Source: Sphaerisporangium album (GTDB taxonomy: Bacteria > Actinomycetota > Actinomycetes > Streptosporangiales > Streptosporangiaceae). Taken from it: DNA of 64,000 nucleotides. Every line of letters begins with the position of its first letter. Positions within the stretch are counted from its first letter, which is position 1. Shown in pieces: positions 8,213-16,756 of this stretch. The notes beneath the pieces were generated by a model that was given only the letters and a program-made list of their open reading frames with translations, did not search any database and was not told the origin of the DNA. The stretch lies in NCBI RefSeq assembly GCF_003323745.1, contig NZ_QOIL01000031.1, positions 1 to 64,000 on the forward strand. Reading direction: 5' to 3'. The translations under genes were made by a program, and so were the position numbers.

Positions 8213-9179
8213 AGTTCACCCACCTGCGCTGGAGCCGGACCTGGACCACCGTGACCAGGAGGATGACCAGGAAGAGCACCCATGACAGGGCCGAGGCGTC
8301 TCCCACGCGGCCGTAGCGGAAGGTCAGGTCGTAGACGCGTTCCACCATCACCTCGGAGGCCGCCGCCGCCGGGCCGCCGGAGGTCATCACGTAGACCTGG
8401 TCGAACACCTGGAAGCCGCTGATGCACGAGATCACCAGGACGAACGCCGTGGACGGCGACAGAAGCGGCAGCGTGATGTGGCGGAACCGCTGCCAGGCGT
8501 TCGCGCCGTCGACCCGTGCGGCCTCCAGGGCCTCGGCGGGGACGGCCTGGAGGCCGGCGAGCAGGATGACCATCACGAAACCGAGGTCCTTCCAGGCCGC
8601 GGCGATGATGACCGAGGGCAGCGCCCAGGCGTCCGAGGTCCACCAGCCCGGCCCCTCGACGCCGATCACGGCGAGGAGCTTGTTGACGATGCCTTCGGAG
8701 GGGTTGAGCAGCCACTTCCAGATCAGCGCCACCACGACCCAGCTGGTGATGACCGGCAGGAAGTACACCGCGCGGAACAGGTCGCGCCCGCGGGTGACCC
8801 GGTTGAGCGCCATCGCCAGCCCGAGGCCGCCCACGTAGACGAGCGGGAGGTAGCCGGCGATGTAGAGCGTGGTGTTGCCGAGGGCCCGCCAGGTGTCGCC
8901 GTCGCGGAGGATGCCGGCGTAGTTGCCGAGGCCCGTCCATCGCATCGCGCCGATGAGGTTCCATTCGTGCAGGCTCACCCACAGGGACCCGGCCATCGGG
9001 ACCAGGGTGAACAGCACCAGCGGCACCGCGCTGGGCGCGAGGAAGAGCAGGACGGTCGCCGCCTTCCGCACCTTGGCGCGACGGGGCGGGCCCGCCGGGA
9101 CCGGCCCGTCGCCGGGACCGGACCCGCTCGGCCCGGCGTGCCCCGCGTCCGGCCGCGTCCCCGTCGTCCGAGCCGTCAT
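8205..9179 (-). CDS. carbohydrate ABC transporter permease (MalF type)
   Basis: 324 residues. A Pro/Gly-rich cytoplasmic N-terminus (about 35 residues) precedes six predicted membrane segments (first: ATVLLFLAPSAVPLVLFTLV). The EAA loop reads EALEAARVDGANAWQRF, then LPLLSPS. Its ATG overlaps the ROK stop codon in ATGA, so repressor and transporter are translationally linked. Partner of the MalG-type permease downstream. Confidence 0.92.
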   Translation of the reverse strand: MTARTTGTRPDAGHAGPSGSGPGDGPVPAGPPRRAKVRKAATVLLFLAPSAVPLVLFTLVPMAGSLWVSLHEWNLIGAMRWTGLGNYAGILRDGDTWRALGNTTLYIAGYLPLVYVGGLGLAMALNRVTRGRDLFRAVYFLPVITSWVVVALIWKWLLNPSEGIVNKLLAVIGVEGPGWWTSDAWALPSVIIAAAWKDLGFVMVILLAGLQAVPAEALEAARVDGANAWQRFRHITLPLLSPSTAFVLVISCISGFQVFDQVYVMTSGGPAAAASEVMVERVYDLTFRYGRVGDASALSWVLFLVILLVTVVQVRLQRRWVNYG

Positions 9180-10318
9180 CCGAGCCGCCCTTCGAGCCGC
9201 GCGAGGACGAGGTCGCCCTGCTCGCCGGTGCCCGGGGCGACGTCGAACGGCGTGCCGAGCACGAGCGCCGCCGCGCCCTGCGCCCAGCGCGAGTCGTCCC
9301 AGGGATCCACTTCGACCGGGACCCGGTCGCCGGACCGGAACAGGTGGGCGTGGAAGGCCGGGTCGAACCCGGGACGCCACTGGTCCCAGTCGCGCGTTCC
9401 CTCGCCGAGGACCAGCACGGCCGCCGGGTCGAGGATGTTGACCAGACCCGCGACCGCCCTGCCGAGCATGGCTCCCGCCTCGGCGAAGACGGCGGCGTCG
9501 GGGCGCGCGAGCCCCCGGGCGCGCGCCGCGTCCAGCAGCCCCTGGGAGCCGATGACGGCCTCCAGGCAGCCGTTGTTCCCGCACGCGCACCTCGGCCCGT
9601 CGGCCACGGGAAGGTGGCCGAACTCGCCCGCGCCTCCCCGGGAACCGCGCAGCAGCCCGCCGTCCACGATGATCGCCAGACCGATGCCCAGGCCCACGGT
9701 GACCACGAGGAAGTCCCGGTGGGCGCGACCGCGCCCGTAGAGGCGCTCGGCGACCGCCAGGGTGTTGACGTCGTTGTCGACGAGCACGGGAAGCCGGAGC
9801 AGGTCGCGCAGCCGGGCGCCGACCGGCGTTCCGGCCCATCCCAGGGTCGGCGCCTCGACGATCCCGCCGTCGGGGCTGTCGACCACCCCCGGGACGCCGA
9901 CGCCGACGCCGAGCAGTCGCGTCTCCCCGGACGTCAGCGGGCGCAGCAGCGCGGCGACCCGGTCCAGGCAGTCGGGCGCGGCCGCGTCGAGGGAGGTCTC
10001 GCGTTCTTCGAGCAGCTCGCCGTCGAGCCTGACGACGACGGCGACGGCGTGATCGGGGGCGATCTTGACGCCGACGGCCCGGCCGGCGGAGCCGACCAGC
10101 CCGAGCAACTGGGCGGGGCGGCCTCCCCGGGACGGCACCCGCTCCAGTTCCTCCACCATGCCGTGCTCGAGGAGCCGCCGGGTCACCTGGGTCACGGTGG
10201 CCGGGCTGAGGTCGAGCCGGCGGGCCAGGTCGCTCCGGCTCAGCGGCCCCGACTGGCCGAGCGTCGCGAGGATCGCCGTCCGGGCCAGATCGCGGCCCTG
10301 TGAGGCCCGTTCGCTCAC
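9176..10318 (-). CDS. ROK family transcriptional regulator
   Basis: 380 residues. The winged HTH is at about residues 10-65 (SRSDLARRLDLSPATVTQVT) and is followed by a ROK sugar-kinase-like domain holding the zinc signature CACGNNGCLE. Such proteins repress sugar genes until a sugar or sugar phosphate binds. It is the first gene of the ABC/GH15/GH31 operon, so it should control its own operon. GTG start at 10318 is chosen because the HTH follows directly; extension to 10621 would cross the promoter palindrome at 10329-10362. No strong ribosome site, so the transcript could be nearly leaderless. Confidence 0.9.
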   Translation of the reverse strand: MSERASQGRDLARTAILATLGQSGPLSRSDLARRLDLSPATVTQVTRRLLEHGMVEELERVPSRGGRPAQLLGLVGSAGRAVGVKIAPDHAVAVVVRLDGELLEERETSLDAAAPDCLDRVAALLRPLTSGETRLLGVGVGVPGVVDSPDGGIVEAPTLGWAGTPVGARLRDLLRLPVLVDNDVNTLAVAERLYGRGRAHRDFLVVTVGLGIGLAIIVDGGLLRGSRGGAGEFGHLPVADGPRCACGNNGCLEAVIGSQGLLDAARARGLARPDAAVFAEAGAMLGRAVAGLVNILDPAAVLVLGEGTRDWDQWRPGFDPAFHAHLFRSGDRVPVEVDPWDDSRWAQGAAALVLGTPFDVAPGTGEQGDLVLARLEGRLG

Positions 10319-10328
10319 GGGACACCGA

Positions 10329-10362
10329 CTTTCTTCCGCACTAAATTTACTTGCGAAGAAAG
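10329..10362. promoter_or_regulatory. 34-bp imperfect palindrome, likely ROK operator
   Basis: Outer arms CTTTCTTC and GAAGAAAG are exact complements, and the centre TAAATTTA (10342-10349) is a perfect palindrome; only a few positions between them break symmetry. It begins 10 bases upstream of the ROK start codon and is AT-rich against the surroundings. An autoregulatory operator is the simplest reading. Confidence 0.65.
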
Positions 10363-10629
10363 TAGAGCGCACAGCCTCGCCCGTCAAGAGGTGAGGAGAG
10401 CCCAGTCGTCCGCCGGGGCGGCACGGGTCGCCGGACGCACCCGCGAGCTTGGTGATCTGTCGCTTTTCGACATCAATTCCCATGACGCGCCCACCCGCAC
10501 TAACAGCACAAACGCGGACAGAGTAGGGTCTTCCGGGCATAGAGGCGCGGGCTACTCGTGCGGCCGGTGAGGATTCCTCGCCGCTCGCCCCCGTAGCGAC
10601 AGGCCATCCGCACCCAGACAAGGATTCTC

Positions 10630-11145
10630 ATGATCGGCACACCGGACGGTCCCCATACCGTGTGCTGGGACATCTCCATGGACCCCGCCATGCTCGCCGA
10701 TGTCCGCGGCAGACTCCGGCGCACCCTGACCGACTGGGACCTCGGCGACCCGGGCGACGAGCTCACGGACGACGTCGTGCTGGCCGCCTCCGAGGTGCTC
10801 AGCAACGCCCTCCTCTACGGGCTGCCGCCGATCCGGCTGACGGTCCGGGTGGCCGACGACACGCTGTGCGCCGAGGTCACCGACCACGGCGGGGGAGGCC
10901 CGCAGCCCCGGCGCCGGCCGATCGAGCGCACCGGGGACACAGGCGGCACAGGAGACCTCGGCACCATCCTTTACCTCGGGGACCACGAGGACACGGACGA
11001 CGCCGACGACGCCGAGCACGGGCGCGGGCTCACCATCGTCGAGGCGCTGTCCGACGAGTGGGGCGTCCTCCCGGCATCGGACGGCACGGCCAAGACCGTC
11101 TGGTTCCGCAAGAAGTGCGCCTTTCACGACGACCACGACCGGTAG
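10630..11145 (+). CDS. RsbW-like ATP-binding protein, paralogue with acidic insert
   Basis: 171 residues, GHKL-ATPase fold. The N-box is DVVLAASEVLSNALLYG, the G1 region VTDHGGGG and the G2 region EHGRGLTIVEALSDEWGV. It is clearly a paralogue of the protein encoded at 1441: same MIGTP...VCWDI start, same TVWFRKKC end, and the same leader bases CAGACAAGGA. It differs by about 35 extra residues between the G1 and G2 boxes (about 98-132), rich in Gly, Thr and Asp, which enlarges the ATP lid. ATG with AAGGA upstream. No sigma or anti-anti-sigma gene is adjacent. Confidence 0.85.
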   Translation: MIGTPDGPHTVCWDISMDPAMLADVRGRLRRTLTDWDLGDPGDELTDDVVLAASEVLSNALLYGLPPIRLTVRVADDTLCAEVTDHGGGGPQPRRRPIERTGDTGGTGDLGTILYLGDHEDTDDADDAEHGRGLTIVEALSDEWGVLPASDGTAKTVWFRKKCAFHDDHDR

Positions 11146-11157
11146 CCCCGGGCCCGG

Positions 11158-11796
11158 TCACTCGGGCCAGGGAGACGACTGGATCACCTCGACGAAGTCG
11201 ATGTGGCGGAAGCCGGGGACGAAGTGCTCCAGGACGTCGGCGTTGACGGTGCCGAAGGTCGTGTCGGGGCGGTCCTTGAAGCCTTCCGTGAAGGCGGCCA
11301 GGATGCGGCGCTTGAAGTCCGGGCGCGGGTGGGCGGCGGTGACGGCCTCGACGTCACGCGGGTCCAGCGCGTCGTAGCCGATGCCGAGGACGTCGGTCTC
11401 GACGCCGGCGGTGACCAGTGCCACCTCGGGCTCCAGCCGGTACGGCACCTCGGGGGTGGTGTGCAGGGCGATGCCCTCCCAGACCTTGCGGACATCGGAC
11501 TCCGGCACCCCGCGGGCCTCCAGGAATCGGCGAGCCTCGTCGGCTCCGTCGAGCTCGAACCGCTGGTCGGTGCCCCGGTAGGTCTCGGTGAGCCCGAGGT
11601 CGTGGAACATGGCGCCGACGTACAGCAGCTCGGGGTCGGCGGTCAGGCCCAGCCTCCGCCCCTGGAGGGTGCCGAAGAGGTAGACGCGGCGCGAGTGGTC
11701 GTACAGCAACGGCGGCGCGGCGTCCCGGACCAGCTCGGTGGCCTCGGAGGCGAGGGCCGAGTCGGGGATCGTGACGCCTGCGATCGTCTCGCTCAT
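11158..11796 (-). CDS. HD domain protein (predicted phosphohydrolase)
   Basis: 212 residues. HD-superfamily metal site residues are visible: His34 in YDHSRRV, the HD pair in AMFHDLGLT and a later His in IALHTTPEV. This resembles the small HD proteins of actinomycetes and fungi related to cyanamide hydratase-like enzymes, but the substrate cannot be named. Soluble, no signal. ATG has an ideal ribosome site (AAGGAGG, 8 bases upstream). It converges on the RsbW-like gene, with only 12 bases between the two stops. Confidence 0.8.
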   Translation of the reverse strand: MSETIAGVTIPDSALASEATELVRDAAPPLLYDHSRRVYLFGTLQGRRLGLTADPELLYVGAMFHDLGLTETYRGTDQRFELDGADEARRFLEARGVPESDVRKVWEGIALHTTPEVPYRLEPEVALVTAGVETDVLGIGYDALDPRDVEAVTAAHPRPDFKRRILAAFTEGFKDRPDTTFGTVNADVLEHFVPGFRHIDFVEVIQSSPWPE

Positions 11797-12066
11797 GCGA
11801 ACGACCTCCTTCCGACGGCTCGGGCGCACGGCGTGCCCGCCTGCCGTCCAGTTTCGCAAACGCACCGGCACGCCGTCCCCGCGCGCCGGAACGGACTCTC
11901 CCCGGAAACGGACAGGCGGTGGCCGGGCCGCGTCGGCCGAGATCGCCGTATCCCGGCGAAAATCGCAAAGCCCGAGTAGAGCGAAAGCCATGAATTCACA
12001 TATATTCATGGCCGATCATATCTCGTTTGCCAATTTTACCAAGAAGTGCACTTTAATAGGCGTGCG
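11797..12066. promoter_or_regulatory. divergent intergenic region, HD gene / histidine kinase
   Basis: No gene is seen here. The half next to the kinase (about 11985-12066) is strikingly AT-rich for this genome and contains ACATATATTCATGG and CAATTTTACC, so it probably holds the promoter of the kinase gene. Confidence 0.4.
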
Positions 12067-12120
12067 ATGAAAAATTCCGATAAGGAGGGCGGCCCAAGCC
12101 ACGGCTTCCCAGGGAGATGA
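12067..12120 (+). CDS. possible 17-residue leader peptide
   Basis: ATG at 12067 opens a 17-codon frame (begins MKNSDKEGG) whose TGA is at 12118-12120, directly against the GTG of the kinase. Ribosome site is weak (ATAGG). If translated it would couple to the kinase start. It may equally be a chance frame. Confidence 0.2.
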   Translation: MKNSDKEGGPSHGFPGR

Positions 12121-13530
12121 GTGGTGGCAGTCCATCTACGTCCGCAGTCCATCCGAGGGCGCTTCACGCTGGGCGCGGGAGTGGCAGCGTTGATCATCTT
12201 CGCGCTGCTCGGAACCGTCATCGCCGCTGAAATCCGGACCAAGATGCAGGACCACATATTCCGGGACACCTTGAACGCGGCCACCGACTGGGCCGGCTCG
12301 GTCGACCCCTCCGACCCGCCCCCGCCGAACCCCGAGACGGGCGTCACCCTCCTCCAGCTCGTGGACTCCCACGGGCGCGTGCTGGTGGCGAGCGCGGCGG
12401 CCCGCGGCCTGCCTCCGCTGAGCAGCCTGAAGCCCCCGGAGGGCAACCGGATCAGCGACGAGACGGCGTGCGAGCCCGGACGCGGCTGCGTGCTGGTGAC
12501 CGCCGTCCGCGTCCCTCCCCTGGCGACGCGCCTGCTGTGGGGCGGCAAGCCGCACTACGTATACGCAGGGCACCCCGAGCCGGCCCTGCTGGCCGACGAC
12601 CGCCTGGAGCTGATCACGGCGGCGGGCACGCTGCTGGCCGCGGGCCTGGCCGCGTGGGCGACCTGGTGGGTGGTGGGGCGGACGCTGCGCCCCGTCGCGG
12701 AGATCCGCGCGCGCACGGCCGAGATCACCGTCAGCGACCTGAGCAAGCGCGTGCCGCAGCCGCCCGGACGTGACGAGATCGCCCAGCTCGCCCGCACGTC
12801 GAACGAGACGCTCGCCCGGCTGGAGCTGGCGGTGGAGCAGCAGCGCCACTTCGCGTCGGTGGTGTCCCACGAGCTGCGTTCCCCCGTCGCGGGCCTGCAC
12901 ACGCAGCTCGAAGAGGCGCTGATGTACCCCGGCAGCGTCGAGCCGAAGGAGACGTACCGGGCGGCGCTGTCGACCACCCAGCGCCTTCAGGCGATCATCG
13001 ACGACGTCCTGACGCTCGCCCGGGTGCGGACCACCGCGCCGGCGGCCCCCGAGGTGATCGACCTCAACCAGCTCGTCAGGGAAGAGGTCGCCGCCCGCGT
13101 GCACGGCCCTCCCGTGCATACGCACACCTCCGGGGACCTCCGGATCATGGGGAACCGCATCCAGATCATCGGCGTGCTCAACAACCTGCTGGTCAACGCT
13201 CAGCGGCACGCCGCCGCCCGGGTCGAGGTCACCACGAGCCGAAGCGGCGACGAGGCCGTGCTGACGGTGACCGACGACGGCGACGGCATCGCGCCCGAGG
13301 ACCGCCAGCGGGTCTTCGAGCCGTTCGTCCGCCTGGACGACGGCCGCCGCCTCGACCCCGGGGGCAGCGGGCTCGGCCTGGCCATCTGCCGCGCGATCGC
13401 CGGCGCCCACCACGGGTCGCTGCACATAGCGGACTCGCCGCGCGGCGCCCGCTTCGTCCTGCGCCTTCCCCTGAAGTACGAGCCCATCTCCGTCCCGAGA
13501 ATCACCCCCGCCCCGGAGACCCGGCCATAG
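12121..13530 (+). CDS. sensor histidine kinase
   Basis: 469 residues. Membrane segment 1 is at about residues 20-40 (VAALIIFALLGTVIAA), an extracytoplasmic sensor region follows to about residue 160, then membrane segment 2 (LITAAGTLLAAGLAAWATWW), HAMP, the HisKA dimerisation helix with His250 in SHELRSP, and the HATPase domain (NLLVNAQRHA, DDGDGIAPEDRQRVFEPF, GGSGLGLAI). GTG start, with GGGAG 6 bases upstream. No response regulator gene is adjacent on either side, so it is an orphan here. The sensor domain contains a Pro-rich stretch (DPSDPPPPNP) and two cysteines (ACEPGRGC). Ligand unknown. Confidence 0.9.
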   Translation: MVAVHLRPQSIRGRFTLGAGVAALIIFALLGTVIAAEIRTKMQDHIFRDTLNAATDWAGSVDPSDPPPPNPETGVTLLQLVDSHGRVLVASAAARGLPPLSSLKPPEGNRISDETACEPGRGCVLVTAVRVPPLATRLLWGGKPHYVYAGHPEPALLADDRLELITAAGTLLAAGLAAWATWWVVGRTLRPVAEIRARTAEITVSDLSKRVPQPPGRDEIAQLARTSNETLARLELAVEQQRHFASVVSHELRSPVAGLHTQLEEALMYPGSVEPKETYRAALSTTQRLQAIIDDVLTLARVRTTAPAAPEVIDLNQLVREEVAARVHGPPVHTHTSGDLRIMGNRIQIIGVLNNLLVNAQRHAAARVEVTTSRSGDEAVLTVTDDGDGIAPEDRQRVFEPFVRLDDGRRLDPGGSGLGLAICRAIAGAHHGSLHIADSPRGARFVLRLPLKYEPISVPRITPAPETRP

Positions 13531-13679
13531 GCGCGGTCGGCCAAGTACGGGAGCGTCTCGGCCACGTTCATCTCGCACGGGAACGGCGGCGAACCAGGTT
13601 GAATGATCAACCGGGTTCGGTTTTCCCCACGCCGCGCGGGCGAGCCTCGACAGCCTCTGGGGGTGGATGATGGAGCGAT

Positions 13680-14342
13680 ATGGACGAACTGATACTGCTG
13701 CGGCACGGCGAGACCGAGTGGAGCCGGGACGGCCGGCACACCGGGCGCACGGACATCCCGCTGACCCCCAAGGGCGAGGAGCAGGCCCGCGCGCTGGCCT
13801 CCGCCCTCCACGGGGAGGACTTCGCGCTCGTCCTGGTCAGCCCGGCGAGCCGGGCCCGGCGCACGGCCGAACTGGCCGGGCTGACGCGCTACGAGATCGA
13901 CCCCGACCTGTGGGAGTGGGACTACGGCGGCTACGAGGGCATCAGCACGCCCGACATCAGGAAGGGCCGCCCCGGCTGGTACCTGTGGCGTGACGGCGTC
14001 GTCCCCGGGGACGCGGACCACCCGGGCGAGAGCATGGAGCAGGTGGCCGAGCGCGCCGACAAGGTGATCGCCCGCGTGCTGCAGGTGGAGGGCAAGGTGG
14101 CGCTCGTGGCGCACGGCCACTTCCTGCGCGTGCTGACGGCCCGCTGGCTGGGGCTGCCTCCCGAGGGCGGGCGCCACTTCAAGCTGGACACCGGCACCGT
14201 GTCGGTGCTCGGCTTCGAGCGCGAGGAGCACGCCGTGGCGCGCTGGAACGCGCCGGTCACGGGAGCGCCGGTCACGGGAGCACCGGTCACGGGAGCGCCG
14301 GTCACGGGAGCGCCGGTCACGGGAGCGCCGAAGACGGTCTAG
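13680..14342 (+). CDS. histidine phosphatase family protein
   Basis: 220 residues. Catalytic His9 lies in LLRHGETEWS, with the second histidine in VAHGHFLRVL; Arg and Glu positions fit phosphoglycerate-mutase-like broad phosphatases. Cytoplasmic. ATG with GGAG close upstream. The C-terminus carries a tail of five APVTG repeats encoded by a 15-base tandem repeat (14250-14324) with no role in the fold. The substrate is not evident from context. Confidence 0.88.
   Translation: MDELILLRHGETEWSRDGRHTGRTDIPLTPKGEEQARALASALHGEDFALVLVSPASRARRTAELAGLTRYEIDPDLWEWDYGGYEGISTPDIRKGRPGWYLWRDGVVPGDADHPGESMEQVAERADKVIARVLQVEGKVALVAHGHFLRVLTARWLGLPPEGGRHFKLDTGTVSVLGFEREEHAVARWNAPVTGAPVTGAPVTGAPVTGAPVTGAPKTV
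14250..14324. repeat. 15-bp tandem repeat, five units
   Basis: GCGCCGGTCACGGGA occurs five times in perfect register (one unit has a single G-to-A change). It encodes APVTG repeats at the end of the phosphatase. Confidence 0.95.
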
Positions 14343-14423
14343 AGGACGCTCCGGAGGTTCCGCCGCGCGTCTCCCGGCCTTCCCGAGCGGGTGCGCGCGG
14401 TGCGACGGGCCGATCTCAGAGGG

Positions 14424-14699
14424 TCAGCCGGCGACGACGGCCGGGGGCTGCGGGCCGCGTCCGGTGAGCCATTCCAGGACCTTGCGGTGACCCCGGCGGG
14501 CGTCCTCGAAGTGACCCCAGCGCCAGTATCGCGGCTGGTCTCTGACCCCGGTCACCCATGTGCGGTAGGAGACGGGCCGGGCGCCGTCCTCCTCGGTGGA
14601 GGCCGCGGACGCGACGCCGTACGTACGGATCACGACGCGGCCCCCCGGTGCGAACAGCACGTCATCGGCCACCGGGTAGAGCGTCATCTGGTCCAGCAT
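14424..14699 (-). CDS. small hypothetical protein
   Basis: 91 residues, unrecognised. The sequence reads as a compact beta-rich domain (MTLYPVADDVLFAPGGRVVIRTYG) followed by Trp/Arg-rich helices (VRDQPRYWRWGHFEDARR). High third-position GC supports coding. GGGGG lies about 7 bases before the ATG. It is monocistronic and on the same strand as the DUF397/XRE pair 124 bases upstream. Confidence 0.55.
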   Translation of the reverse strand: MLDQMTLYPVADDVLFAPGGRVVIRTYGVASAASTEEDGARPVSYRTWVTGVRDQPRYWRWGHFEDARRGHRKVLEWLTGRGPQPPAVVAG

Positions 14700-14822
14700 C
14701 AGGTGCCCCCACAGAACCTCTGAAGGAAGTGGAACACATCCAGTGTGCCGGACCGGCGAACGACCCCGGTTACGCGATGCGCGCTCTCCGGTTAACCGGA
14801 CTCGCGATATGTGAACAGGGTG

Positions 14823-15059
14823 TTACGCGACCAGATTGTCGAACTCGCCGTCCTTGACGCCGAGCACCAGGGCCCGGATCTCGTCACGGGTGTAGATGAG
14901 TGCGGGGCCGTCGGGGAACCGGCTGTTCCTGACGGCGACCCCCCCATCGGGGAGCTTGGCAAGCTCGACGCAGTTACCCTGCGAGTTGCTGTGAACACTC
15001 TTGCGCCACGCCACGCCGGTGAGGCTCGTGGCCGGCATTCCGTTGTACGGCTGGTTCAT
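14823..15059 (-). CDS. DUF397 domain protein
   Basis: 78 residues with the DUF397 pattern: WRKSVHSNSQGNCVELA, then VAVRNSRFPDGPALIYTRDE and GEFDNL at the end. The start codon directly abuts the stop of the XRE gene (TAG then ATG), so the two are translated together. In Streptomyces, DUF397 proteins pair with WhiJ-like regulators and can counter their activity; the same toxin/antitoxin-like relation is inferred here. Confidence 0.9.
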   Translation of the reverse strand: MNQPYNGMPATSLTGVAWRKSVHSNSQGNCVELAKLPDGGVAVRNSRFPDGPALIYTRDEIRALVLGVKDGEFDNLVA

Positions 15060-15926
15060 CTAGATCTCTCTGAGTATGTCGCCGAGTATCTCGGCAGTGC
15101 CCCCGGGAGTTGTGCTCTCGATGCACAGCTGTTCCATGGCTGTGAGGTACGGATCGACGTCCTCACGTTTGTCCAGGTAAAGGGCACCCCACAGCTGCTC
15201 GACGTAGACCACGTCCGAAAGGTCGGACTCCGGAAAACGCAGGATGGTGAACGCTCCGCCTTCGGCCGCGTGCATGCCGAACTGGAACGGCATCACCTGC
15301 AAGGTGATGGTGGGCAGACTGGCGACCGCCATCAGGTGTTGCAGTTGCTCGTACATGATCTCCTTGCCGCCGATGGGCCGCCGCAGTGCGGCCTCGTCGA
15401 TCACGGCCCAGAGTTTCGGTCCTTCCTTGCGAGTGAGACGCTCCTGCCGTTGCATGCGCAAATGCACACGGCGTTCGATCTCCTCCTCAGGCACGTCCGG
15501 ATACCCGAGCCGGATCACCGTCCGCGCGTACGCCGCCGTCTGGAGAAGCCCCGGCACGAACTGCACCTCGTAGGTGCGGATCACCGAGGCGGCCTCTTCG
15601 AGGCCGACGTACGTCGAGAACCATGTGGGGAGCAGGTCACTGTATTTGTGCCACCAACCGGGCGTGTTCGCCTCACGGACCATCTCCAGCAGCCCACGGC
15701 GATCGGCGTCATCGTCGACGCCGTACAGCGTGAGCAGATCCTCGACGTCACGCGTCTTGAACCCGACCCGTCCGAGCTCCATGCGGCTGATCTTGGACTC
15801 GGACGCGCGGATGTGGAAGCCCGCCACCTCACGAGTCAGCCCACGCTCTTCACGCAGCCTGCGTAAGCTGGCGCCCAACATAATGCGCCGAACCGTTGAG
15901 CCGGAACCAGGCGGATCGATGGACAC
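15060..15926 (-). CDS. WhiJ-like XRE regulator with DUF5753
   Basis: 288 residues. HTH at about residues 15-70 (LGASLRRLREERGLTREVAG, SKISRMELG) and a full DUF5753 domain (FVPGLLQTAAYARTVI, PFQFGMHAAEGGAF, DVVYVEQLWGALYLDKRED). GTG start at 15926 is chosen because GGAGG lies 7 bases upstream; the reading from 15965 lacks a ribosome site. Forms a whiJ/abaA-type locus with the DUF397 gene downstream and the divergent ATP-binding gene. Such loci influence development and antibiotic production in Streptomyces; that role here is inference. Confidence 0.9.
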   Translation of the reverse strand: MSIDPPGSGSTVRRIMLGASLRRLREERGLTREVAGFHIRASESKISRMELGRVGFKTRDVEDLLTLYGVDDDADRRGLLEMVREANTPGWWHKYSDLLPTWFSTYVGLEEAASVIRTYEVQFVPGLLQTAAYARTVIRLGYPDVPEEEIERRVHLRMQRQERLTRKEGPKLWAVIDEAALRRPIGGKEIMYEQLQHLMAVASLPTITLQVMPFQFGMHAAEGGAFTILRFPESDLSDVVYVEQLWGALYLDKREDVDPYLTAMEQLCIESTTPGGTAEILGDILREI

Positions 15927-16084
15927 GTGCTTCCTCCGGTTGTGGACTGGTTCACAGTCTGTCAAAGATCGCGCGTGTGGTCCCCCTTCGGTTTCACTCC
16001 CAGGCTAACCGTAGCGGTTGCACGCCGCCGGTGCACGTGCATTCGCTCTTGCACCTGCACAGGAGTTTGCCTCATCATGATCTC

Positions 16085-16606
16085 GTGCACTCCACGGACC
16101 TGACACGTGGGCGTTACCAGTGGTCGGCCTTCGATTGGTGGCCTCCCGTCGGCTGGTGGCCCCTGCCCGCTCGCGACCTCACCTCCCCCGGAGCCACGAC
16201 CTCCAGCGCCACGTTCGTGCTCCCGCCCCGGGCCGAGTCGGTGCACGCGGCGCGCAGCTTCGCCTCGGGCAGCCTGACCGCCTGGGGCATGCGCGACCTG
16301 GCCGAGGACATGGAGCTGGTGATCTCCGAGCTGGCCACCAACGCGCTGCGGCACGGCCTCCTGCCCGACCCGCGCGACATCCGGCGCAGCGGCACCGAGC
16401 CGATCCGCATGTCGGTGATCCGCCGGGACTCGCTGGTGACCTGCGCATTCGCCGACCCCGGGACGGCCGCCCCGGTCATGCGCGACCCCTCGCCCCTGGA
16501 ACCCGGCGGCATGGGCCTGCACATCGTCGAGTCGATGAGCCTGCGCTGGGGATGGAACCCGCTGCTGCCGTCCGGCAAGGTCGTCTGGGCGGTGCTCAAA
16601 AGCTGA
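16085..16606 (+). CDS. RsbW-like ATP-binding protein of whiJ-type locus
   Basis: About 173 residues. The GHKL N-box is DMELVISELATNALRHG, the G1-like region FADPGTAAP, and the last box GGMGLHIVESMSLRWGW. The N-terminal 35 residues are unusually Trp-rich (FDWWPPVGWW). Start uncertain: GTG at 16085 is the last plausible start, but the nearest ribosome-like site (AGGAG, 16061-16065) is 19 bases away; an in-frame TTG at 16067 is too close to it. Divergent from the XRE gene with which it forms a triad. Confidence 0.75.
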   Translation: MHSTDLTRGRYQWSAFDWWPPVGWWPLPARDLTSPGATTSSATFVLPPRAESVHAARSFASGSLTAWGMRDLAEDMELVISELATNALRHGLLPDPRDIRRSGTEPIRMSVIRRDSLVTCAFADPGTAAPVMRDPSPLEPGGMGLHIVESMSLRWGWNPLLPSGKVVWAVLKS

Positions 16607-16756
16607 CACCCCGGCCCGTGAGCCGTTCGAACGGCCGGACGGTGGTTACGGAACTCACAGGTTCCGGTTCTATTCTGCTACGTCGATCCCGTGAGGCGGG
16701 TGCGTTGCATTACGGTGGCCTCCTGGTGACTCCCGCGAGACCTTGAAAGAGCTGTG

